Of a stretch of DNA of 9,972 nucleotides, positions 1-6,503 are shown one piece after another (within the stretch, counting starts at the first letter, position 1; every line of letters begins with the position of its first letter). Source of the DNA: Geoglobus sp. (GTDB lineage Archaea > Halobacteriota > Archaeoglobi > Archaeoglobales > Archaeoglobaceae); NCBI GenBank assembly GCA_027019885.1, contig JALUWC010000282.1, positions 1 through 9,972 on the forward strand. The letters are read 5' to 3'. Position numbers and translations under genes: made by a program. The notes under the pieces are model-generated. The model was not told where the DNA came from, did no database searches, and saw nothing but the letters and a program-made list of their open reading frames with translations.

Positions 1-356
1 CGAAGCCCTCACCCAGCACCACATATCTTTTCAGGAAATCAAGCTCGGGCAGCGAGCTTACATTCCTGGAACCATCAAAAGCTGACTCAAAATATCTTGC
101 CTCATATCTTGAGGAGAGAGGCATAGTCCAGAATGATGTGGTTATAGCCAGCCCCATTGATATGTTCCACTATCTCGCCTATCTTGCTTCAAAAGGAGCA
201 TCGCCAAGGGATTACGATGAGGTCAGAACCCGCATTCCAAGGGCTTTCGATGAGGCGAGGTCCATCGCGCTGATTCTCTCAAAGGTGCTTCCTGAAAAAG
301 ACCCTGAAAAGAAGCTGGCAGATATGGTACTGGGTTCTGTATTTGGAGGTGTGTGA
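1..356 (+). CDS. C-terminal end of a larger protein, possibly a DUF1156 (COG1743) DNA methylase
   Basis: The frame is open from the left edge (first whole codon at 3) to the TGA at 354-356, giving 117 residues. GTG and ATG codons inside it (for example 138 and 162) have no ribosome binding site, so I read this as the tail of a longer gene, not a small one. No catalytic motif remains. The tail has a hydrophobic stretch around PIDMFHYLAYLASKG, then an alanine-rich helix and a segment LPEKDPEKK. From memory, similar tails (a D-x-h-H-h helix followed by LPxxDPE) close DUF1156 adenine methylases, which are frequent neighbours of DUF499 ATPases; the context supports this but the fragment does not prove it. 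Its stop overlaps the next gene's start region, so the two are co-transcribed. It could equally be another large protein of the same system. Confidence 0.5.
   Translation, partial: KPSPSTTYLFRKSSSGSELTFLEPSKADSKYLASYLEERGIVQNDVVIASPIDMFHYLAYLASKGASPRDYDEVRTRIPRAFDEARSIALILSKVLPEKDPEKKLADMVLGSVFGGV
345..351 (+). promoter_or_regulatory. Ribosome binding site that decides the start of the RNase H-PIN gene
   Basis: GGAGGTG lies inside the last codons of the upstream gene. It leaves 4 bases to the ATG at 356 but only 1 to the GTG at 353, so ATG 356 is the better start. Confidence 0.7.
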
Positions 357-1864
357 TGCGAGGTAAAACTTGGGAATTAGACGAGAATAAAGCGGAGCAA
401 ATTAGGATTTATTTGCTTGAAAATGGAGGAAAAGAGCAGGAAGTGAAAAGTCAGTATGAGGTGTGGAGGATAAGATTTTCTGATTCAACCTTCACGTATT
501 ACACAAGTGGTAAACTGTACAGCACACCTTCCAACTCACGAGATCCTGCAGTTTTCAACGCATGGAGATATATTGACTCATTGGCGGAACCTAAGTATAT
601 TCTGCCTACAAAAGATTTCCTCATAGGGCTCGACGAAACAGGAAAGGGAGAAGTTATTGGACACACAGTCCTTACAGGCGTCATTTTCCCAAAAGAGATT
701 TTCAATGTGGTGGACGACAAGGTTGGCTCGGCAGATACCAAAAGAAGCCATAGTTTTCAGTACTGGGATGAAATTTTCAGAGAACTGGACTCACTCAGAT
801 CTTTTGGCCTCGACTTCATAACCGAAAAAATACCTCCATGGGATGTGGATAGATACAACCTGAACAAAATCATGGATGTGGTTTACCAGAGAATACTTTC
901 CAGCTTTTTCAGAAAAGTCGAAATTGATAGGTGTCGAATAGTCCTTGATGACTATCATGTTGGAGATACTTTGAACAGGTTTCTAAATTTTCTCGAACAG
1001 CAGGGTGCAGAAGTCGTTGTTGCAAACAATTCTGAGGAGTTTTATCTGGAAGCAAGAGTAGCTTCCGTAATTTCCAAGAGAATAAGAGAAGAAGTGATTA
1101 AAAGAATAAACGAGAACCCTAACTTCCAGATCGACGGCATTTCAGTTGGCTCCGGAAATGCGGGAGATCCAAAAACTGTTGAGTGGCTTAAAAGGTGGCA
1201 CGCTTCTGGAAGAGAATGGCCGTGGTTCGTGAAGAGATCGTTCAAGACAGTCAGAGTAATTGAGGGAATAGCTACTGAACCTAAAAAAGAGATTCCACCA
1301 ATAAAAGAAGAATTGATGTCTGAGGAGTTCATGAATGAATTTAACAGGGGTCGGCTTTCAATTACGTCTCTTTCGCTGGTCTGTCCACACTGTGGAGAAA
1401 TTCTCAAAGGCGTTACTTTTGCTATAATTTACAGTAATTCCACAATCAAATGCCCCCAATGCAATGAATTCATCCGGGATGCAGGAGTTACCCTTAGATA
1501 TTATTGTGGATATGCAATCCCGGATAGCAGCATCATACAAAGAGGCCTAATAAGCAAGGATCTGGAAAGGTCAAGAGTTTTTGAAGGATTTACGATTGTT
1601 CTTGTTCCAGTCGTTAGAAAAGAGTGTGACAAAACTAAGAGGGGCAAAGAAGAGTTTGACAAACTTGCTCATTTTGGTCAGATTGGAAGAATACGGCTGG
1701 AATCACCGGGAAATGTCAGAGATGTTCCTGATGGGCTTTCGAACACTGAGAGGGACGAAATTATAGTTAACTCTGCTATTGAACTGAATGGAATACTGCT
1801 TACCGCGGATAAGGGAATGAGAGCTTACGCGATTAGTAGGAGCGTGTTTACCATATTTATCTAA
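356..1864 (+). CDS. RNase HII/HIII-like nuclease fused to a zinc ribbon and a C-terminal PIN ribonuclease domain
   Basis: The product has 502 residues from ATG 356. Residues ~5-85 resemble the TBP-like substrate-binding domain of RNase HIII, including a YTSGKLY segment like its Y-K-SGK motif. Residues ~88-305 are the RNase H core: D93-E94 in LDETGKGE, D198/D199 in VLDDY, E227 where RNase HII normally has its fourth Asp (then ASVISK for the usual ASIxAK), and GSGNAGDPKT with FVKRSFKT near the end of the domain. This family cuts the RNA strand of RNA-DNA hybrids. C343/C346 and C366/C369 form a zinc ribbon. Residues ~388-502 are a PIN domain with acids D390 (PDSSII), E423 (KECD), D467 (TERDE) and D485 (TADKGM). 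A stand-alone RNase HII or HIII is about 200-310 residues. The archaeal GSGYPSD tyrosine is replaced (N268). The gene follows the upstream stop without a gap. Domain calls are firm; the role in defence is inferred. Confidence 0.85.
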   Translation: MRGKTWELDENKAEQIRIYLLENGGKEQEVKSQYEVWRIRFSDSTFTYYTSGKLYSTPSNSRDPAVFNAWRYIDSLAEPKYILPTKDFLIGLDETGKGEVIGHTVLTGVIFPKEIFNVVDDKVGSADTKRSHSFQYWDEIFRELDSLRSFGLDFITEKIPPWDVDRYNLNKIMDVVYQRILSSFFRKVEIDRCRIVLDDYHVGDTLNRFLNFLEQQGAEVVVANNSEEFYLEARVASVISKRIREEVIKRINENPNFQIDGISVGSGNAGDPKTVEWLKRWHASGREWPWFVKRSFKTVRVIEGIATEPKKEIPPIKEELMSEEFMNEFNRGRLSITSLSLVCPHCGEILKGVTFAIIYSNSTIKCPQCNEFIRDAGVTLRYYCGYAIPDSSIIQRGLISKDLERSRVFEGFTIVLVPVVRKECDKTKRGKEEFDKLAHFGQIGRIRLESPGNVRDVPDGLSNTERDEIIVNSAIELNGILLTADKGMRAYAISRSVFTIFI

Positions 1865-1890
1865 TGAGGGAGCTCTAACTGGAGGCCTCT
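1853..1890 (+). promoter_or_regulatory. Possible promoter and palindromic operator of the PIN/UPF0175 module
   Basis: An ATATTTAT box at 1853-1860 precedes two perfect palindromes, GAGCTC (1870-1875) and GAGGCCTC (1882-1889). The second contains most of the ribosome binding site GGAGG (1881-1885) and sits about where an archaeal TATA box would place transcription start. Many toxin-antitoxin pairs control themselves at such sites. This is a pattern only; short palindromes also occur by chance. Confidence 0.3.
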
Positions 1891-1892
1891 AA

Positions 1893-2363
1893 ATGAAAAT
1901 AGTCGTTGATTCCGACGCGCTGATAAAGATAACAAAGGCAGGATTGAAGGAGTTAATCGTAAACAACCTCGAAGTGGCCATTCCGAGAAAGGTCTATGAG
2001 GAGACTGTGGAGATTCCAAAGACCAAAGGATTCCCGGATGCTCTGGAAATTGAGAAAAATGTAAGCACTGGCAGGATCTCGGTTAAGGAGACATCAAAGG
2101 GAGAGAAAGGAGAGCACGAGGTAGTGAATCTCTACCAATCTGGAGATTATAGTGCAGTAGTAAGCGACGACAGGAAGTTCCTCAAACAGCTTGACAGAAT
2201 GGGAATACCCTATCTTACGCCCGCTTCGATAATAGTCTATCTGTTTTACAGGAAAATCCTAACCAGAGATGAGGCCATAGCATACATTGAGGGGCTGAGA
2301 AAGTATATATCAGATGAAGAATATTTAATCAGCATCATGGAGGTGAAAAAATGGGAGAGGTAA
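1893..2363 (+). CDS. PIN-domain ribonuclease, probable toxin of a toxin-antitoxin pair
   Basis: The 156-residue product opens with a typical PIN first strand, KIVVDSDALI (D6, D8). Further acidic residues at the expected places are E36/E37 (YEETVE), E74/E76 (GEHEVV) and D92/D93 (VSDDRKFL). PIN proteins of this size are Mg/Mn-dependent single-strand ribonucleases, usually VapC-like toxins that cut tRNA, rRNA or mRNA. A C-terminal extension (about 112-156) is helical and could hold the partner protein. The ATG at 1893 has GGAGG 7 bases upstream. The gene lies 28 bases after the RNase H-PIN gene and overlaps the UPF0175 gene by 13 bases, so the pair is co-translated. The toxin comes first, whereas in many such pairs the antitoxin does. 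All four acidic positions are present, so it should be active; its target cannot be told. Confidence 0.85.
   Translation: MKIVVDSDALIKITKAGLKELIVNNLEVAIPRKVYEETVEIPKTKGFPDALEIEKNVSTGRISVKETSKGEKGEHEVVNLYQSGDYSAVVSDDRKFLKQLDRMGIPYLTPASIIVYLFYRKILTRDEAIAYIEGLRKYISDEEYLISIMEVKKWER
2339..2346 (+). promoter_or_regulatory. Ribosome binding site of the UPF0175 gene inside the PIN gene
   Basis: GGAGGTGA ends 4 bases before ATG 2351, within the last codons of the PIN gene. TATA-like runs just before it (2303-2310 and 2320-2329) could add an internal promoter that gives extra antitoxin, but that is weak evidence. Confidence 0.5.
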
Positions 2364-2641
2364 TAATCATCAGAGACTCATCTCTCAGAAGCGTTCTTGA
2401 CCTCATGAAAAAGGAGGGGCTTGACGAAGAAGGGGCTATAAAGAAAATCATCCGCCTCGGTATCACGGACTACGTTCTTGAACTATATAAGCGAGGAGAG
2501 CTTACGGTTAGAGAAGCTTCCGAAGTGCTGCAGCTCAGCCTGAGAGAAACAGTAGAGCTTATTGAGGAAAAAATTGGCGGGAACGTCGCTATTCAGGAGC
2601 AGATAAAGGCCATTGAGCTTGCCAGAAAGCTGTCTGAGTGA
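2351..2641 (+). CDS. UPF0175 family protein, probable antitoxin of the preceding PIN protein
   Basis: The 96-residue product matches the UPF0175 pattern: a short N-terminal strand (VIIIRDSS), then a segment around residues 29-48 (AIKKIIRLGITDYVLELYKR) and a helix-turn-helix at about 51-72 built on LTVREASEVL, the equivalent of the family's 'hSlgkAAEl' helix. UPF0175 proteins are small DNA-binding proteins that pair with PIN toxins in archaea and cyanobacteria, where they are taken to bind and neutralise the toxin and to repress the operon. The gene overlaps the PIN gene by 13 bases and has its own strong ribosome binding site, which suits an antitoxin that must be made in excess. Its stop codon at 2639-2641 overlaps the ribosome binding site of the DUF499 gene. 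The family call is good; antitoxin function follows from family and position. Confidence 0.8.
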   Translation: MGEVIIIRDSSLRSVLDLMKKEGLDEEGAIKKIIRLGITDYVLELYKRGELTVREASEVLQLSLRETVELIEEKIGGNVAIQEQIKAIELARKLSE

Positions 2642-2645
2642 GGTG
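2640..2645 (+). promoter_or_regulatory. Ribosome binding site that decides the start of the DUF499 gene
   Basis: GAGGTG overlaps the UPF0175 stop. It is 8 bases from ATG 2654 but only 2 bases from the TTG at 2648, so ATG 2654 is preferred even though TTG gives a protein two residues longer. Confidence 0.6.
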
Positions 2646-2653
2646 GGTTGGAT

Positions 2654-5600
2654 ATGCTAAAGCAGACATGCAAACTCTGGGATGATGTTTTAGATCCAAA
2701 ATTTGACGGATTTCTTGCTCCGGAACCCGGGAGTGAGGAGACCATTACGGATGAGGACGTGAGAAAGATTTACTTCGACGCTAAAGAGTTCTTCCGCAGA
2801 ACGTACTTTACAGATAACATGGTCAGAATTCTTGAAGATGTTGTTGAGGCCTTTAACGGTGGATCTAAAAGAACCTTCGCTGTAACTTCTTTATTCGGAG
2901 GTGGTAAATCCCATACACTCCTTGCAATCATGCATGCTTTCAAATCGCCTGAGTCACTTAGAGATTCAGAAGTTCTTTCATTTTACGATACAGATATGGC
3001 AGGAAAACTCATTGAGATCTCCAAGAGAATTGCCGAGCTTGAAGATGTTGAAGTTGTTGTAATAAGTGGGAAGTACGAGAAGAGCGGTGGAATGTCTCCG
3101 CTAACCCCAGCTATGCTGAACGGACAGCAAATAAAAACAGTCTGGGGTTATCTGGCCTTTAAGCTTGGAAAATACGATGAGCTGAGGAATTACGATGAAA
3201 ACGCCATTGTCCCCTCTCCTGATATACTAACAGGCCTCTTGAGCGGGAAGAAGACTCTCATACTGGTTGATGAGATACTGGAACCGACAATTAAGCTTCC
3301 TGATGCTGCTAAGGACTATAAGAAGCAGATAATTCAGTTTGTTGAATACTTGGTTAAAGCGGTGGCAACAACAAATTCAGTGCTAATCGTAACGCTTCCA
3401 TTCAACATTCAGGCAGGTGAGGTCAAGGGTTATGACGGTTCCTATTCTAAAGAATACGTTGATCAACTTTATAGGAGGTTAAAGGATGTTGGCGAGTTCG
3501 TGCCTCCTGTCAGCATTGCAGCAGGAGATTTGAGCAGGATACTTCAAAGGAGACTTTTCAAGAAAATAGACATTAATTCGGCTAAAACCTTCCTCAGGGA
3601 GTTCTCCGATACGTATTCAGCATATCCCGATATTTTAGGATCTGAGGATTACACCAGAAAAATCTCCGAGACCTACCCATTCCATCCAGAAACGGTGGAA
3701 ATTCTGAAAACCATTGTTGAACGAGCTGATTTGATGAAAACCAGAGATCTGCTAAAGATTGCCAGGAAAGTCGTCAGAGCGGTCTGGAATGGTCAATCTG
3801 GATCATACATAATCATGCCTTGGCACATTCCCGACATGGAAGGTGCAGAAGACCTTCTTTTCAAGGGTCTTGAAGGGTACAAGACTGTCTTCACGGACTC
3901 CGTTGAAAAATCAGCGGAAAGCTTTCAAAATCCTGAACTTGCCAGAGCTGTACTTCGCTCAATTTTCTTGAAAACCTATCCATATGACCAAAGGAGTAAG
4001 AGTGATGTCTTCCCCAATAAAAGAACCATTGCGCTAATGGTTTACGAGCCAGATTTCTTCAACAGAAGCGGCCTGAATCCACTATCAGTTTTCTCCTTCT
4101 TGCAGGTTTTGGAGGGAGATGTTAGAGTCCAGTACCTCTACGACCACGACGGGGTTTTCTGGTTCTACCGTAGCCGTGGGATAAGAGAGAGTATACTGAA
4201 AGAGCAGGAGAACATCTACAACGACAGGACAAATGAAGTCAGGACCAGATTTGCGGAATATGTGATTATTTTAAGCAAGGGTGGAAGAATTGGTCACAGG
4301 AAGGTTGATTCCCCAAGATCACTATACGCCATTAAAGCCAACAGAGTAGCCGTTCTGAGCGAGTACGATGAGCTTGCAGATGAGTTTGAGGACTATACTG
4401 TTGTTTTTCTATCTTACCCTGTGAACCTCACCGAATCCACGCCGAGAACCGATCCAGAATACCTCCGGGTAAGGGATCTCATATTCAAAGCGGGCAAAAA
4501 TACAAGATCTAACAAAAACACTGTAATAGTGGCTTACTCCACCAACGAAGCCAGACTGGATGAATGCTTGAAATACGTATCCGGGGTACTTGCCTGTGAG
4601 AAAATTTCGAAGGACCCCAGAGCCTATGTGGAGGACATCGAAGATGAAGACGAGGTTGAATATTACCGAAACAGAGCAGAGAAATTCAAGGACGAGTTTA
4701 TAGATAAGCTAATTAGAGCAGTGTTTTCAGCGTATGAATATGTAGCGTATCCGAAATACGAAGACAACCAGGATGTTGTGGGAGTTTTCAGAATGCAGAC
4801 AGGGGCAGCAACACTTCTTGAGGGAGTCGTGCAGACACTCGAGCACCCATCAGTGCAGAAAATAATCAGGGAAATTAAGACATTTTCAACTCTCAGAGAT
4901 GTTTTGAAGGAGGCTCAGAACATAGACTTAGAAGAGGGAACAAGAGAATACAGAGTTGGAGAAATACTGGACAAGTTCATCAAACACCCGGGTATGCCGA
5001 TAGCCGATCAGAAAGACTTGGACATCGCCCTTAAAGAAGGTATTAGGGATCTCAGAATAGGAATCGTGGATACAAATGATAGGCTATTTTTCAAGAAAAT
5101 CCATGAATTAAGGAAAGACGAGAAAAGGCAATTAAGCGAAGTTGGTCTGGTTCCACCAGGGATTCAAAGAGATTACAGAATACTTCCCTGGAAGCTTGCA
5201 GTTGAGAGATTCGTTGAAGAAATAAGAGGGGATCTGGCAAAAGAGAGGGACGAAATTGTGGAATACAAGGTGCAGATTGGTGATGACTTTATCGATCTCG
5301 ACGCAATCCTGTCTGATCCAGGATGGGAGGATACAATTCGGCTATCCCCTGTTGTTAGATATATCACGAAACCAAAAGGTCCAAGAGTGAGGTTAAACAT
5401 CGATCCGGGAAGCATTAGCGGAAAACCCGGAGAGGAGAAAGAGGTCACAGTTGAAATAACCCTTGAAGATCCAGACAATACAGGAAAAGCTTTTGAGGTT
5501 GAGATCTCCGCCGAAGGAAGTTTTGACAGAAGGGTTTTCGAATTACACCACGGTGAAACCTCCACAGCAATCTGGAAAGTGAGTATACCCGAAGGAAGCG

Positions 5601-6040
5601 GAAGTGTTTTCCTGCCACTAAGTGCGAAAATAGATGGAGAAGACAAGGCCAGTAGAAATCTGAAAATCACCATTGATACGGGCATAATCGTTACGGATGA
5701 GCTAAAGGTTGAACATTCGAATATGAGTTTAATCAAAATAACCGGAATAGTGGATGAATACTCCCTCGAACGGATTAATACCGTCATAGAGCAATTCAGA
5801 CTTCCGGAACCGAAAGCAAACGGTAATATTTCATCCAGCAATGCCGGCATAATCGACATATCCATACAGGGAGCTCCTCCTAGGAAAGTTCTGGAACTCG
5901 TCAGAATTGTAAAGGGTTCTGGAAATTATTCCATGAAACTGGAGATAGGCTTCGGTGAACTGGTCACTCTAAGCGAGATGCTGGTTCCACAGCTCGCAAT
6001 GCTCAACGGAAATGTGAAGTTTCACATAAAGGAGAGGTAG
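2654..6040 (+). CDS. DUF499 (COG1483) predicted AAA+ type ATPase
   Basis: The product has 1128 residues, in the usual size range for DUF499. The Walker A motif is the family form FGGGKSHT (about residues 81-88, K85); DUF499 proteins characteristically read GGGKTH or GGGKSH followed by a leucine-rich helix, as here. Walker B is LILVDE (D206-E207). Residues ~340-380 carry the family's YPFHPETVE segment and a RDLLKIARKVVRAVW helix, typical of the lid region. Residues ~913-1010 look like an immunoglobulin-type beta sandwich (PGSISGKPGEEKEV and following alternating strands), and the last ~110 residues form an alpha/beta region. No transmembrane segment is seen, so it should be cytoplasmic. DUF499 genes sit beside DUF1156 methylases and helicases in predicted defence loci, where they probably act as NTP-driven DNA or complex remodellers; the biochemical role is inferred. 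It is 4 bases from the next gene. Confidence 0.88.
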   Translation: MLKQTCKLWDDVLDPKFDGFLAPEPGSEETITDEDVRKIYFDAKEFFRRTYFTDNMVRILEDVVEAFNGGSKRTFAVTSLFGGGKSHTLLAIMHAFKSPESLRDSEVLSFYDTDMAGKLIEISKRIAELEDVEVVVISGKYEKSGGMSPLTPAMLNGQQIKTVWGYLAFKLGKYDELRNYDENAIVPSPDILTGLLSGKKTLILVDEILEPTIKLPDAAKDYKKQIIQFVEYLVKAVATTNSVLIVTLPFNIQAGEVKGYDGSYSKEYVDQLYRRLKDVGEFVPPVSIAAGDLSRILQRRLFKKIDINSAKTFLREFSDTYSAYPDILGSEDYTRKISETYPFHPETVEILKTIVERADLMKTRDLLKIARKVVRAVWNGQSGSYIIMPWHIPDMEGAEDLLFKGLEGYKTVFTDSVEKSAESFQNPELARAVLRSIFLKTYPYDQRSKSDVFPNKRTIALMVYEPDFFNRSGLNPLSVFSFLQVLEGDVRVQYLYDHDGVFWFYRSRGIRESILKEQENIYNDRTNEVRTRFAEYVIILSKGGRIGHRKVDSPRSLYAIKANRVAVLSEYDELADEFEDYTVVFLSYPVNLTESTPRTDPEYLRVRDLIFKAGKNTRSNKNTVIVAYSTNEARLDECLKYVSGVLACEKISKDPRAYVEDIEDEDEVEYYRNRAEKFKDEFIDKLIRAVFSAYEYVAYPKYEDNQDVVGVFRMQTGAATLLEGVVQTLEHPSVQKIIREIKTFSTLRDVLKEAQNIDLEEGTREYRVGEILDKFIKHPGMPIADQKDLDIALKEGIRDLRIGIVDTNDRLFFKKIHELRKDEKRQLSEVGLVPPGIQRDYRILPWKLAVERFVEEIRGDLAKERDEIVEYKVQIGDDFIDLDAILSDPGWEDTIRLSPVVRYITKPKGPRVRLNIDPGSISGKPGEEKEVTVEITLEDPDNTGKAFEVEISAEGSFDRRVFELHHGETSTAIWKVSIPEGSGSVFLPLSAKIDGEDKASRNLKITIDTGIIVTDELKVEHSNMSLIKITGIVDEYSLERINTVIEQFRLPEPKANGNISSSNAGIIDISIQGAPPRKVLELVRIVKGSGNYSMKLEIGFGELVTLSEMLVPQLAMLNGNVKFHIKER

Positions 6041-6044
6041 GATT

Positions 6045-6503
6045 ATGGCAGAGCCCCTCTACGTCCTTAGATTTAGATACGTAAAGCCAGCCAAGACACT
6101 CATAAAGCTCGAACAGAAACTTGCACAGATCTTTCTTTACACTCCTAACTCATCGGAAAAGAAGAGAAAAAGGAATAAGCGAAGCTCACCAGTTCTGAAT
6201 GCAAGAGTGCCCCTTAAGATTTTCAGGAATTTTCTGTTAGAAACGGGTTGGGATGAAAAAGACGGCATATTTTTCACGTCGAAAGAGGAGCCCTACTACA
6301 GAGCAATTGTTTTCGCTTCAGTACTCCAGTGCACCCGTAACAGGCATTCGATGGATGAGATGTACACTCTTGTTAAAAACATGCCCTACATCGACATTAA
6401 ATTTTGGAGCAAGGTGTTTATTGAAGCCTTTGAAAGCAGAAATCGGAGAAGAGATCTTTACAAACCCGTACGGGCACTAAAAGAGGTGTACGGATATGTC
6501 TGA
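6045..6503 (+). CDS. Unrecognised basic protein of 152 residues between the ATPase and helicase genes
   Basis: I do not recognise a family. The protein is rich in lysine and arginine, with a dense basic patch at K39-R46 (KKRKRNKR) after a probable strand-helix start (LYVLRFRY, then a helix to about residue 32). The remainder looks mostly helical: a helix at about 57-67, a segment YYRAIVFASVLQ, and a terminal helical part ending in VRALKEVYGYV. There is no signal peptide, membrane span, cysteine pair or catalytic motif. GGAGAGG precedes the ATG at 6045, the gene begins 4 bases after the DUF499 stop, and its end overlaps the helicase start by 8 bases, so it is tightly coupled to both. A nucleic-acid-binding or bridging subunit of a DUF499-helicase complex is a reasonable guess from charge and position only. 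Confidence 0.75.
   Translation: MAEPLYVLRFRYVKPAKTLIKLEQKLAQIFLYTPNSSEKKRKRNKRSSPVLNARVPLKIFRNFLLETGWDEKDGIFFTSKEEPYYRAIVFASVLQCTRNRHSMDEMYTLVKNMPYIDIKFWSKVFIEAFESRNRRRDLYKPVRALKEVYGYV

Noticed and set aside
138..356. A separate small gene starting at GTG 138
   Set aside because: The frame stays open to the left edge and the GTG has no ribosome binding site, so it is the tail of a longer gene.
1042..1407. A 121-codon open frame on the - strand inside the RNase H-PIN gene
   Set aside because: It overlaps the RNase H and zinc-ribbon coding sequence, whose catalytic motifs are plain on the + strand.
1581..1766. A 61-codon + frame inside the PIN part of the fusion gene
   Set aside because: It is an out-of-frame shadow; the PIN acidic residues lie in the long frame.
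5173..5865. A 230-codon open frame on the - strand inside the DUF499 gene
   Set aside because: It is serine-rich, low in family-like motifs, has no ribosome binding site and mirrors the clearly coding + strand.
6253..6480. A 75-codon + frame inside the unknown 152-residue gene
   Set aside because: It has no ribosome binding site and is out of frame with the gene that is coupled to both neighbours.
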